51,342 bases of DNA from Plectonema cf. radiosum LEGE 06105 (GCF_015207665.1 NZ_JADEWL010000034.1:1-51342), one strand, 5' to 3'. Shown: positions 36,212-44,379, counted from the first letter of the stretch. Notes: a model not told the origin generated them from the letters alone. Numbers and translations: made by a program.

Positions 36212-37081
36212 ATGATTGATTGGTTGAAATTACGGTTAATTTATCGACAGAATCGGCAATACAATCAGCAGCATAAGTTACATCTGCTACTATCCGCTGT
36301 AATTTTTCTATGTTTAACTTTTTTGTTCCTCAATGTCGGAACATCATCTGTATCTGCTGCAACATTAAAAGAAATTCAGCAGCGCGGTTATATAATTGTT
36401 GCAGTCAAAGATAACTTTCCGCCTTTAGGATTCAAAGACGAAAGCGGTAACTTACAAGGATTAGAAATCGAACTAGCACAACGGTTAGCACAAGATTTGT
36501 TAGGTAAATCAGACGTAAGTAATTCCGATAATTTAGATAATTTAGTCAAATTCAAACCTGTAACTAACTTAGAGCGACTCCAAGCGGTTATAGAAGGTGA
36601 AGTTGATATCGCGATCGCCAAAGTAACAGCAACTCCTTCACGAGAACGCATCGTCAATTTCAGCGTTCCTTACTACTTAGATGGCGGATTTATAGCAACA
36701 AAAGACACATCAATTCAAAAGCTGACAGACTTACAAAACAGTAAAATAGCCGTTCTGAAAAACTCCAGCACCATTGCCCCGCTAAGATATTACCTCCCCA
36801 AAGCCGAATTAGTCGGAGTTGAATCTTACTTAGAAGGACAAAGCCTCATCGAGAACAACCAAGTAATAGCCTTCGCCGCCGATATTACCAGCCTCAGCAA
36901 CTGGATAAAGCAAAACCCCCAATATCGATTACTCCCAACCAAAATATCAACACAACCATTATCAGTAGTCATGCCCAAAGGATTACAATATGATGAACTA
37001 AGACGACAAGTCAGCCAATTAATTGCTAGTTATATAGAAAAAGGTTGGCTCAAACAACGCGCTGAATATTGGGGCTTATAG
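36212..37081 (+). CDS. Extracellular solute-binding protein (amino-acid type)
   Basis: This 289-aa protein has a positively charged N-terminus, then a hydrophobic segment (about 24-45) acting as signal or anchor with a possible cut after VSA. The mature part is a family 3 solute-binding fold: TLKEIQQRGYIIVAVKDNFP, PLGFKDESGNLQGLEIELAQ and VDIAIAKVTATPSRERIVNF. A polar amino acid is the likely ligand; no permease or ATPase gene is adjacent, so it is an orphan or shared binding protein. Confidence 0.86.
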   Translation: MIDWLKLRLIYRQNRQYNQQHKLHLLLSAVIFLCLTFLFLNVGTSSVSAATLKEIQQRGYIIVAVKDNFPPLGFKDESGNLQGLEIELAQRLAQDLLGKSDVSNSDNLDNLVKFKPVTNLERLQAVIEGEVDIAIAKVTATPSRERIVNFSVPYYLDGGFIATKDTSIQKLTDLQNSKIAVLKNSSTIAPLRYYLPKAELVGVESYLEGQSLIENNQVIAFAADITSLSNWIKQNPQYRLLPTKISTQPLSVVMPKGLQYDELRRQVSQLIASYIEKGWLKQRAEYWGL

Positions 37082-37194
37082 TTACTACTCCCTCAAAATT
37101 GATAAATCGTAATTTTTTCTCACCGACAATTCTAGTATCCTAAATAGTAGACTGGAATAAGTAATAACTGATAATTGAACATTAATAAAAGCTC

Positions 37195-37740
37195 ATGAAT
37201 AGTAATTTAGCAGTTATTTATCTATCTATTTTAGTAGGCTTGCTGTTTTTAACAGTTATAAGCGTTTTTCGCCAAATTTTTAAATCTCGCAAACAAGAAG
37301 GCTCTTTTTCTAAACTGCGTTCTAAATTAAGCAAAGAAACAGGTTCGATTGCAGAATATTACCAATTAGGCAGTATTTATTCACAGAAAAAACTATTTAC
37401 TCAAGCAGTTAGCCTATTTCAAAAAGCAATCAAAGCAGCAGACGAACAACAAGAAGAAACAGATGCTGCAACAGCAGATTATGTAACCTTAGCTTATAAC
37501 GGATTAGGTTATGCTTACTTTGCTCAAGAACAGTACGACTTAGCAATTCGTAATTACAAAGAAGCCTTGAAAAGACAACCAGATTACGTCACAGCCTTGA
37601 ATAATTTAGGTCATGCTTACGAACGTAAAAAATTAAATGCTCAGGCTTTAGAAAGTTACGAAAAAGCATTAGAATTAGATGCGAAAAATGCCGTTGCTAA
37701 ACGTCGCGCTCAATCATTAAGAAGGTTGGTTACAGCTTGA
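37195..37740 (+). CDS. TPR-repeat membrane-anchored protein
   Basis: This 181-aa protein starts with a single transmembrane helix (about 5-25), then has three TPR units: AEYYQLGSIYSQKKLFTQAV, AYNGLGYAYFAQEQYDLAIR and ALNNLGHAYERKKLNAQALE. It is probably anchored with the TPR face in the cytoplasm and mediates protein contacts; cyanobacterial proteins of this type include photosystem assembly factors (Ycf37-like), an unproven possibility here. Its stop codon touches a long heptamer array. Confidence 0.8.
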   Translation: MNSNLAVIYLSILVGLLFLTVISVFRQIFKSRKQEGSFSKLRSKLSKETGSIAEYYQLGSIYSQKKLFTQAVSLFQKAIKAADEQQEETDAATADYVTLAYNGLGYAYFAQEQYDLAIRNYKEALKRQPDYVTALNNLGHAYERKKLNAQALESYEKALELDAKNAVAKRRAQSLRRLVTA

Positions 37741-37826
37741 ATTGGTAATGGGTAATTGGTAATGGGTAATAGGTAATGGGTAATAGGTAATAGGTAATAG
37801 GTAATGGGTAATAGGTAATGGGTAAT
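37741..37826. repeat. Long heptamer array (GGTAATG/GGTAATA/GGTAATT)
   Basis: About twelve units of GGTAATn-type heptamer begin right after the TPR gene stop. Variant third-position bases are mixed along the array, suggesting slippage and exchange between units. Confidence 0.92.
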
Positions 37827-37882
37827 TAAAATCCGTGTAATCCGTGCAATCCTTTTTAATCCGTGATTGGTAATTGTGTAAT

Positions 37883-37910
37883 GGGAGCCGAAAAGCTCCC
37901 TTGTTATTTT
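37883..37910 (+). terminator. Intrinsic terminator-like hairpin
   Basis: GGGAGC (37883-37888) pairs with GCTCCC (37895-37900) across CGAAAA, followed by TTGTTATTTT. It may end transcription from the TPR gene on the plus strand. Confidence 0.6.
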
Positions 37911-37966
37911 AAGCGAATGAGTAATATTTCCTGTATTAATTGACGGTATTTTGTTAGTTTATCCAT
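37904..37966 (-). pseudogene. N-terminal remnant of an xisI-type gene
   Basis: A 20-codon frame starts MDKLTKYRQLIQEILL, closely like the beginning of XisI proteins (fdxN element excision controlling factor family, widespread in filamentous cyanobacteria), then stops. GGAG lies about 8-10 nt upstream, so the original RBS is still visible. The remaining ~90 residues of XisI and any xisH partner are missing. The remnant overlaps the end of the terminator-like hairpin. The call rests on the short N-terminal match only. Confidence 0.5.
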
Positions 37967-38183
37967 TCCATAATCTCCTCACGCTCTATATCATGTTACT
38001 TAACTTATTAAATTGCTTCAAAAATATTCAATTGTTAGAAAAATTAACCGTTAAATCAACTTCTATTAACTTCTCTGTTTCATAACTACTTATTTTGCGA
38101 CAATTGAGAAGGTTAATAAATTAAAGCACTTATAGTCCAATCATCGGACAACTTTATTTTCTATAAAACGGAGAAAACTTTCC

Positions 38184-39710
38184 ATGAAATTAGCTTACTG
38201 GATGTATGCAGGTCCTGCTCACATTGGTACCCTGCGCGTTGCCAGTTCTTTTAAGAACGTTCATGCTATCATGCACGCACCGATTGGTGATGATTATTTT
38301 AATGTAATGCGATCGATGTTGGAACGGGAAAGAAATTTTACTCCGGTGACGACTAGTGTTGTTGATCGTAACGTTCTTGCTCGTGGTTCTCAAGAAAAAG
38401 TTGTAGATAACATTACCCGTAAAGACTCCGAAGAAAGTCCCGACTTAATCGTATTGACTCCCACTTGCACCTCCAGTATTCTCCAAGAAGACTTAGAAAA
38501 CTTTGTCGAAAGAGCGCAAATGGATGCTAAATGTGATGTAATGCTGGCAGATGTCAACCATTATCGCGTCAACGAATTAGAAGCTGCTGATAGAACTTTG
38601 CAGCAAGTTGTAAAATACTACATCGAAAAAGCACGTAAAAAAGACGAACTTCCCCAGGGAAAGACAGAAAAACCTTCTGTAAATATCATTGGTATTTCAA
38701 CTCTTGGTTTTCATAACCTGCACGATTGCACCGAGTTGAAAAAACTGATGCACGATTTGGGAATTGAAATTAATGCCGTTATCCCCGAAGGAGCTTCAGT
38801 TCATGAATTGAAAAACTTACCCCGTGCTTGGTTCAACTTAGTACCTTACCGCGAACTTGGGATGATGTCAGCCAAGTATTTGCAAGCAGAATTCGCAATG
38901 CCTTACGTTGATATTGCCCCAATGGGTGTAGTAGAAAATGCTCGTTGCATCCGTAAAATTCAGCAGGTAATTAATCAACAAGGTGCAGAGGTAAATTACG
39001 AAGAATTTATCAACGAGCAAACCTTATACGTATCTCAAGCTGCATGGTTTTCCCGTTCAATTGACTGTCAAAACTTAACTGGTAAAAAAGCCGTTGTATT
39101 TGGTGATAACACCCACGCAGCAGCGATAACCAAGATATTAGCGCGGGAAATGGGAATTCACGTAGTTTGGGCTGGAACCTATTGTAAATATGATGCAGAA
39201 TGGTTCCGCGAACAAGTTAGTGAATACTGCGACGAAATTTTGATTACCGACGATCACGGAGCAATTGGAGACGCGATCGCAAGAGTTGAACCTTCAGCAA
39301 TCTTCGGTACACAAATGGAACGTCACGTAGGTAAACGCTTAAATATTCCTTGCGGTGTAATAGCCGCACCAATTCACATTCAAAACTTCCCCATTGGTTA
39401 CAAACCCTTCATGGGTTACGAAGGAACCAATCAAATCGCCGACTTGGTATATAATTCCTTTACCTTGGGAATGGAAGACCACTTATTAGAAATCTTCGGT
39501 GGACATGATACCAAAGAAGTAATTACCAAAGGAATTTCTGCTGAATCTGACTTAGGTTGGACAAAAGATGGATTAGCAGAATTAAACAAAATTCCTGGAT
39601 TTGTCAGAGGTAAAGTCAAAAGAAATACCGAGAAATTTGCCAGAGAAAGAGGAATTAAAGATATTAACGTTGAGGTATTGTACGCAGCAAAAGAATCTGT
39701 AGGAGCTTAA
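38184..39710 (+). CDS. chlB: Light-independent protochlorophyllide reductase subunit B
   Basis: This 508-aa subunit of the ChlNB catalytic component reduces protochlorophyllide in the dark with electrons from Chl[39 protein letters not shown] and [20 protein letters not shown] are diagnostic of ChlB; the Cys in TPTCTSS is an Fe-S ligand shared with ChlN. The C-terminal helix region ([20 protein letters not shown]) is intact. chlN and chlL are not in this window, and the chlB gene stands alone with a terminator downstream. Confidence 0.97.
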   Translation: MKLAYWMYAGPAHIGTLRVASSFKNVHAIMHAPIGDDYFNVMRSMLERERNFTPVTTSVVDRNVLARGSQEKVVDNITRKDSEESPDLIVLTPTCTSSILQEDLENFVERAQMDAKCDVMLADVNHYRVNELEAADRTLQQVVKYYIEKARKKDELPQGKTEKPSVNIIGISTLGFHNLHDCTELKKLMHDLGIEINAVIPEGASVHELKNLPRAWFNLVPYRELGMMSAKYLQAEFAMPYVDIAPMGVVENARCIRKIQQVINQQGAEVNYEEFINEQTLYVSQAAWFSRSIDCQNLTGKKAVVFGDNTHAAAITKILAREMGIHVVWAGTYCKYDAEWFREQVSEYCDEILITDDHGAIGDAIARVEPSAIFGTQMERHVGKRLNIPCGVIAAPIHIQNFPIGYKPFMGYEGTNQIADLVYNSFTLGMEDHLLEIFGGHDTKEVITKGISAESDLGWTKDGLAELNKIPGFVRGKVKRNTEKFARERGIKDINVEVLYAAKESVGA

Positions 39711-39739
39711 TTGAATAATTAACTTATCAATACTATTTG

Positions 39740-39763
39740 AGCATCCTTCAACGATGCTCTTTT
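39740..39763 (+). terminator. Intrinsic terminator of chlB
   Basis: AGCATC (39740-39745) pairs with GATGCT (39753-39758) around CTTCAAC, followed by CTTTT, 30 bp after the stop codon. A second hairpin (GCGGGC 39773-39778 with GCCCGC 39785-39790) lies just downstream. Confidence 0.75.
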
Positions 39764-39841
39764 CATTGTAGTGCGGGCCGGAAAGCCCGCTAAAATATGA
39801 TAATAAGTTCTGAAAAGATAGTGTATGTAATGGAGAAAAAA

Positions 39842-40066
39842 ATGATAAATGAATCAGCATCTTTACAAACAGTTATTGAATATGTAGAAGCACTATCCGC
39901 AGAAGAACAAGATATGTTGTTTGAACTAATTAAGAAAAGACGTATTGAAAAGCGACGCGAAGAAATTGCAGCAAGTGCAACCGAGACTTTACAGGAATGG
40001 AAATTAGGTAAAGCTAAACGCGGTAATTTTTCTGATTTAAAAGCCGATTTATTAGATGAAGAATGA
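39842..40066 (+). CDS. Type II antitoxin of a RelE-type pair (probable)
   Basis: This protein is 74 aa from ATG 39842, chosen because TGGAGAAAAAA places GGAG about 7 nt ahead. ATG 39830 and 39797 are possible earlier starts. The SLQTVIEYVEALSAEEQDML start and long helical, charged body with KRGNFSDLKADLLDEE at the end match antitoxins found with cyanobacterial RelE/YafQ-like toxins. It overlaps the toxin frame by 4 bp (ATGA), the usual layout of such pairs. Its toxin is interrupted by a stop codon. Confidence 0.68.
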   Translation: MINESASLQTVIEYVEALSAEEQDMLFELIKKRRIEKRREEIAASATETLQEWKLGKAKRGNFSDLKADLLDEE

Positions 40067-40341
40067 TAACTTTAATTTGGGGTACAAGTTTTAAACGAGC
40101 TTTTAAGCGTATTACTCGTAAAAATCCTCAGTGAGAAGAAAAAATATTAGCTGTTTTAGAACTGTTAGCTAACGATCCATTGACGAATTCCTTGAAATCG
40201 CATAAACTGCGAGGTCAGTTAGAGGGATTATGGGCTTGTGCAGTTGAATATGATTGCCGAATTATTTATACATTTGAAGATAGTGAAAACGAACAAATAA
40301 TTATATTAATTAATATTGGTAGTCATGATGAAGTTTATTGA
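40063..40341 (+). pseudogene. RelE/YafQ-type toxin gene with an in-frame TGA
   Basis: The frame reads MITLIWGTSFKRAFKRITRK with NPQ, then TGA at 40132-40134, then continues EEKILAVLELLANDPLTNSL, SHKLRGQLEGLWACAVEYDC and RIIYTFED to TGA 40339-40341 (92 aa if read through). SHKLRGQLEGLWACAV and the RIIYTF strand are diagnostic of RelE/ParE-fold mRNA interferases. A TGG codon (Trp) at the stop would restore it with one base, and many relatives have W or L here, but that is inference. The gene is probably a freshly inactivated toxin; a base-calling error is the alternative. Confidence 0.8.
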
Positions 40342-40417
40342 GCGATATATGATCAAATTTTGGCTGAGTTTGACTATGCTTTCACTCGCAAAAAATTAAA
40401 TTTATTCACTTTCACCA

Positions 40418-40534
40418 ATGAACAATACATCCTTAATACTTCCCCCTAACTGGCAAGATTGGATAACTGTATTTAGCTACGTAGGATTTACCATATTTAT
40501 TCTTGCTTGCATACTCGTCGCCCAAAACAAATAA
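40418..40534 (+). CDS. Small single-helix membrane protein (possible)
   Basis: A 38-aa frame starts MNNTSLILPPNWQDWITVFS and continues with one hydrophobic helix (about 16-36) ending VAQNK. Composition resembles small membrane subunits of photosynthetic or respiratory complexes, but no clear RBS is seen and I cannot identify a family. It could be chance. Confidence 0.4.
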   Translation: MNNTSLILPPNWQDWITVFSYVGFTIFILACILVAQNK

Positions 40535-40604
40535 AATCCCAACAACCAGCAATACCTCTGTACTTCTTTACTCAGCGTCCTCAGCGTCTCTGCGGTTTTT
40601 TTTA

Positions 40605-40904
40605 CTACTTCTTAAAAAACTTACAAATCAAATTACCAACACCATCTTCCCCAAACCTGACAATCTTACCATCATTTTGAATCTTAAACTCTCCACGACA
40701 ATTATAGATTTCTGACGGTTGTTTTTCACCGTCAATACTAATAGTTGTCCGATAATTCCAATATCTCTTAGCACTACGCTTAATATCAAGAATACAAACT
40801 TCGTGTCCGTTAAAATCGCGACAAGTTACAGCAGCATTTGCGGGAAAAGCCAATGAAAAATTCGTACTCAGCAAAAGTAATATTAAAGCAATTAATTTCA
40901 TCAA
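40605..40904 (-). CDS. Small exported protein of unknown function
   Basis: The protein is 99 aa (or 98 from the second ATG). A strong signal peptide (LIALILLLLSTNFSLAFPAN) with an ANA cleavage site gives a ~75-aa mature protein with four Cys (TCRDF, EVCIL, YNCRG, LICKF), likely two disulfides. No family is recognised. The plus-strand frame in the same place is the shadow of this gene. Confidence 0.68.
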   Translation of the reverse strand: MMKLIALILLLLSTNFSLAFPANAAVTCRDFNGHEVCILDIKRSAKRYWNYRTTISIDGEKQPSEIYNCRGEFKIQNDGKIVRFGEDGVGNLICKFFKK

Positions 40905-40980
40905 CTTGATTTATATTTATACAGGTGGCTATAAATTTAGATTACCTCTTCTTAACCACACTACGATAAAAATATCACAA

Positions 40981-41655
40981 TCATTCTGCCCTTGCTAGCG
41001 GTGAATTATCATAGTTTTCTACCAAATCGGCAGCATCATTGTAAATAGCGATCGCACTTTTGAGTTGAGAATCATCAAAACCACCACTACGAACTGCAAT
41101 TGCTTCAATTCCAGCTTTGTTTGCTGCTTCAATATCGTAAGGAGTATCACCGATCATCACAATTTCGTCGGGCAGCATTTCAAACTTTTTCAAAGCAACT
41201 TGTACGATATCTGGTGCTGGTTTCGAGTTTTCCGCATCGTTGGAACTTGTAGCGTCATCTTGACTAAGAATATCGTCTACTTTCGCCACTTTGAGTAAAG
41301 ATGTAAGTACTTTAGAACTTGCTGAAGTTGCAATTACTAAACGCTTTCCCTGTTCTTGCAGTTTCAATACCATCTCTCTAGCACCATTAGCAGGGGACAT
41401 TTGTGGTACAAATTTATCAAGCACTAATTCCTTACGGTAATCAGTAATTTCCTTACCTTTCCCTTCACTATCAGAAAGCCCTGGCGCAAATTTAGGAATA
41501 ATTTGGTCGCCACCCATACCAATTAATGGTCGAACTTCCTCATATTTTACCTGATAACCGAATTTTGCAAATGCTTCTACCCAAGCTTGGGCATGAACAT
41601 CATTACTAAGAACGAGGGTTCCATCAACATCCAAAATTACACCTTTAAATGCCAT
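40981..41655 (-). CDS. HAD-family hydrolase (phosphoglycolate phosphatase-like)
   Basis: This 224-aa protein has motif I DVDGTLVLSND (9-19), motif II ATSAS, the Lys in SKPAPDI and motif IV GDTPYDIEAA. The cap is of the C1 helical type seen in phosphoglycolate phosphatase and beta-phosphoglucomutase. The exact phosphoester substrate cannot be read from sequence. Confidence 0.88.
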   Translation of the reverse strand: MAFKGVILDVDGTLVLSNDVHAQAWVEAFAKFGYQVKYEEVRPLIGMGGDQIIPKFAPGLSDSEGKGKEITDYRKELVLDKFVPQMSPANGAREMVLKLQEQGKRLVIATSASSKVLTSLLKVAKVDDILSQDDATSSNDAENSKPAPDIVQVALKKFEMLPDEIVMIGDTPYDIEAANKAGIEAIAVRSGGFDDSQLKSAIAIYNDAADLVENYDNSPLARAE

Positions 41656-41833
41656 TGTATTGTTTAGATATGTAAGTTATAAAGTGCAAACAAAATTATT
41701 CTTTACCAATAAGTTAACAGTTAAATTTTGTTACTAAACTGCTCTAAAGACAGATATAGAAGTATTAATAAATCATTCTTAGTAAGTAGTTAAAATATCT
41801 AATACCGTTTAATTATGAATATGCACTAAACCA

Positions 41834-41850
41834 CTTCCGGTGGGCTTTGC
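41834..41850 (-). terminator. Weak terminator-like hairpin after the DUF1400 gene
   Basis: Read leftward, CCAC and GTGG pair around CGGAA and are followed by TTTAG. It lies about 50 bp downstream of the DUF1400 gene and 170 bp upstream of the HAD gene. Confidence 0.3.
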
Positions 41851-41896
41851 TTGTTGGTTCCCCAGGATAACCATCTGAGGGAAATATAGCTAATAA

Positions 41897-42433
41897 TTAG
41901 CGGATACCTAACCATCCTCGTAAACCTTCCGTCAAAATACTCAGTTGATTATAAGTCCGCGCTAAATTATCAGCCCTAACATAAACTTCATTAGTTGGAT
42001 AATTTTGAATTATTTCAATCAGTGAAACTTGATTATCTTCACTGCTAGATAGTACTATTGCCGAACGTAAAGCTTGTCTGTTAGCTTGATTTGAGGAAGT
42101 ATGAATTGTTTGACTGATTTGGTCTAATAAAAATTCACCAATCTTACTATTTAACGTGCGGTCTAAAGTCACAGTATCAACATTTACTTGTCTATTCAAC
42201 ACATCTCGAACTGCTTGAGGTTCTTGTTGCGTCTGCTGCAAATAATAATTCAACGTTGGAGAAACTTCTCCTGTTTCCGACAATTTTGTTAATTCACTGA
42301 CTGGCAAAGTTCTACGAAATGTTTTGTATGTAAAGACAACCGTTTCAGCAGCATTTACGCTGCTATTACCAAATATAAAAATATTGGTCATCAGAAAAAA
42401 TAGACTCTGCCAAAAGTAATATGAAATTTTCAT
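41897..42433 (-). CDS. DUF1400 (alpha/beta-hydrolase-associated) exported protein
   Basis: The protein is 178 aa with a signal peptide (hydrophobic 5-27, cleavage near VNAAE). The mature part, ETVVFTYKTFRRTLPVSELT to the C-terminus, is the DUF1400 domain that in cyanobacteria usually precedes an alpha/beta hydrolase. Here the protein ends soon after DUF1400, so either it is a stand-alone form or the hydrolase has been lost. No hydrolase remnant is visible in the 240 bp downstream. Confidence 0.82.
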   Translation of the reverse strand: MKISYYFWQSLFFLMTNIFIFGNSSVNAAETVVFTYKTFRRTLPVSELTKLSETGEVSPTLNYYLQQTQQEPQAVRDVLNRQVNVDTVTLDRTLNSKIGEFLLDQISQTIHTSSNQANRQALRSAIVLSSSEDNQVSLIEIIQNYPTNEVYVRADNLARTYNQLSILTEGLRGWLGIR

Positions 42434-42496
42434 TTTAATATATCTATATAATATTTAAACAGTAAATATTTTGCGTAATTTCTCATAGTATATTGT

Positions 42497-42525
42497 CAAA
42501 AAAAAGCCTTGACTTCTAGCCAAGG
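42497..42525 (-). terminator. Intrinsic terminator of the Ro transcription unit
   Basis: On the minus strand CCTTGGC and GTCAAGG (7 bp, with one G-U) flank the loop TAGAA and are followed by CTTTTTTTT. It lies 24 bp beyond the second Y-like RNA and is the best terminator-shaped sequence near the locus. Confidence 0.88.
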
Positions 42526-42548
42526 TTATATACAAGGTTATATATAAA

Positions 42549-42657
42549 GGCGGGTACGGGAATTGAACCCGTTCATCCCCAAATTGGTGGAGATTTAACC
42601 GATAATCCTAAGTCCATCGTCCCGATATGGGCAAGTTGCGAACCAGGAAACCCCGCC
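42549..42657 (-). ncRNA. Y-RNA-like RNA with tRNA-type acceptor and T arm (downstream of Ro)
   Basis: This 109-nt RNA closes with an acceptor-like stem (GGCGGG 42652-42657 with CCCGCC 42549-42554) and a perfect T arm (ACGGG-TTCAATT-CCCGT, 42556-42572). There is no D arm. After the acceptor, TCCTGGTTC pairs with GACTTAGGA (one mismatch) to form the base of a stem whose upper part has ACUUGCC (42630-42636) and GGACGAUG (42615-42622), capped by 7 nt. A second hairpin ATCTCCA/TGGGGAT (42575-42594) stands where a variable arm would be. ACUUG-CC and GG-ACGAUG resemble the Ro-binding helix of Y RNAs. No CCA is encoded. It follows the Ro gene by 62 nt and precedes the terminator. Confidence 0.72.
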
Positions 42658-42669
42658 GTGATTAATTTA

Positions 42670-42698
42670 GTAGAGACGTTGCACTGCAACGTCTTTAC
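42670..42698. repeat. Palindromic repeat between Ro gene and Y-like RNA
   Basis: GTAGAGACGTTGC and GCAACGTCTTTAC are inverted arms around ACT. It is nearly identical to the copy at 2723. Within the transcript it would form a strong hairpin that could separate the mRNA from the RNA by pausing or processing. Confidence 0.78.
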
Positions 42699-42719
42699 AA
42701 GGGTGAAACGCAATACACT

Positions 42720-44342
42720 TTACAATCCACCATTTGCCAACATTTGAATCAAACGCGGCGCACCGGGATCAAATCCGCCGATATCCCATGATAAGGGGTC
42801 TAATGGATCAATCAAGGTAATCTGATAAGGTGCAAGGGTGACGTATATCGCTTTAATATTAGGGTTGATTTTTTTGCGATATCGTGCAAGCGCTTGTGAC
42901 GGATGACTGCTACCAGCCCAGCTTTCGGAGTCAGTCCAAAAACAAATTACATCAGCTTTGAACTTGTTTTTAATCATCCAATTGTAAGCTACTGTTGCAT
43001 CGGTTCCACCGAAATTTTGATTACTAGCTTTACGAATCGCCGAACTAAAACTATCTTTGGCAGTAATATCCAAATCGCGAAAGTCTTCAGCAAAGCCGCG
43101 AATCATATAGTTTTTTTCAGCTTTTGCGGTGACAAGTGCCATTGTGGTGGCAATTTCACAGCAGGTAAGTCCTACCGAACTCACGGTGCTGCAAGACATG
43201 GAACCGGATACGTCAACGGCGTGCATGAACACTTTACCCGTAGGTTCAACCACATCAAAAGACAGTTCTACTGCTTTTTCTAAAATTCCTACTATGCGGC
43301 TAACTGGATTCCAAGTCTTCTTGCTGCGTCCTAATTTCCCTCCCGACTGATAAGTTTTGAGTGCTTTTAAAACATCAATGGGATGGATGTGTCCTTTTCT
43401 CAGACGTTCTTTACTGTTGAGAACTGCTGCAACGCGATCAATGTTTGCAGGTTCATCAGTTCGCAATACACCTAACTCAGTCAGCGAACCCAGGTTACGC
43501 AACATTGCACCGATTGGCATTTCGTTGAATAACAACTGCCAAGCTTGTTTATCCATTTTACCCACGGGGGCAGCCATTTCATGGGTTAAACGTCCTTGGA
43601 TAATCGCTTCATGGGTTTGATCTGGGTTGCGTTTCAACCATTCGTACCACCAAATTTGTGATAAAGCTTCAGTGGGAATATTACTGGGTAATTCCTCCCA
43701 ACCCTTGATTACCCAATGAAACAGTAATTCATGGTCGATAGTTGGTGGTTTAACGTGAAACAAGCGTAAAGCATCACGGTTAGTGAAATCATGACGTTGC
43801 TGATATTTCAACAATTGATATGCTAAACCCTTAGCATCGGAATTAGACAACCAAGTTTTACCAGCTTCCCGGACAATTTTACCAAAACCACGCAGCGATT
43901 TGGTATAACTCAACCATTCATAAAAATGACTACCAGTACGGACTACTTGCGGAAAAATTTCGGTAAAAGCTGCTTTCGCTTCTGGTGTTTTACCCATTGA
44001 GAGCAATACTAAAGCAAATATTGGCGCACTGTTATTAATGGCTCTTCCATCGCTAGCGTAGAGAATTTCTTCGGCTACACGAGCGGGATTCTCCGTAACA
44101 GCTTGTTGAACGGTTGAGACAAAATCCTCAGTTAATTCATTTTTTCCAGCATAATAAGTGCTTTTTGCGGTACCAATTAGCAAACAGCGTCGCAGCATTT
44201 GCCAGATACCAGCATCAAACATATAACCCCCACTACGCCCCGGAATCATTTCTGTTTCTCTTCCAGGAATGGGTTGATTTTGTGGTGTTTTATTATTTTG
44301 ATTATTTTGATTAATATTTTGAGTAAAAAATTTATAGTTCAT
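42720..44342 (-). CDS. rsr: Ro60/Rsr orthologue (TROVE plus vWA domain)
   Basis: This 540-aa RNA-binding protein has the length of human Ro60 (538 aa). After a Gln/Asn-rich start (1-22), helical TROVE repeats run from about 40 to 360 (VAEEILYASDGRAINNSAPI, YEWLSYTKSLRGFGKIVREA, NMPIGAMLRNL-type NEMPIGAMLRNLGSL). A vWA domain follows with MIDAS residues D377, S379 and S381 (DVSGSMS), the Thr of GGTDAT (447) and Asp in FWTDSES. Ro proteins bind Y RNAs and misfolded RNAs and, in bacteria, help RNA decay and stress survival. GGGAG lies 8 nt before the ATG. RtcB, a frequent partner, is not in the window. Two tRNA-like RNAs flank the gene. Confidence 0.94.
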   Translation of the reverse strand: MNYKFFTQNINQNNQNNKTPQNQPIPGRETEMIPGRSGGYMFDAGIWQMLRRCLLIGTAKSTYYAGKNELTEDFVSTVQQAVTENPARVAEEILYASDGRAINNSAPIFALVLLSMGKTPEAKAAFTEIFPQVVRTGSHFYEWLSYTKSLRGFGKIVREAGKTWLSNSDAKGLAYQLLKYQQRHDFTNRDALRLFHVKPPTIDHELLFHWVIKGWEELPSNIPTEALSQIWWYEWLKRNPDQTHEAIIQGRLTHEMAAPVGKMDKQAWQLLFNEMPIGAMLRNLGSLTELGVLRTDEPANIDRVAAVLNSKERLRKGHIHPIDVLKALKTYQSGGKLGRSKKTWNPVSRIVGILEKAVELSFDVVEPTGKVFMHAVDVSGSMSCSTVSSVGLTCCEIATTMALVTAKAEKNYMIRGFAEDFRDLDITAKDSFSSAIRKASNQNFGGTDATVAYNWMIKNKFKADVICFWTDSESWAGSSHPSQALARYRKKINPNIKAIYVTLAPYQITLIDPLDPLSWDIGGFDPGAPRLIQMLANGGL

Positions 44343-44379
44343 TGATTAAACTCCCAGCCTGGAAAGGCAAAATGGAAGG

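Larger units (their letters stand above)
37741..38183. other. Intergenic region upstream of chlB
   Basis: The 443 bp contain the heptamer array, a dispersed AATCCGTGTAATCC repeat (37830-37858), a hairpin (37883-37900), an xisI-like fragment (37904-37966) and an AT-rich probable chlB promoter and leader. CGGAG (10 nt before the chlB ATG) is the RBS. Confidence 0.5.

Noticed and set aside
42549-42657. Class II tRNA with a long variable arm, or a tmRNA fragment
   Set aside because: No D arm, no anticodon arm, and no tag-coding segment. Only the acceptor and T arm are tRNA-like.
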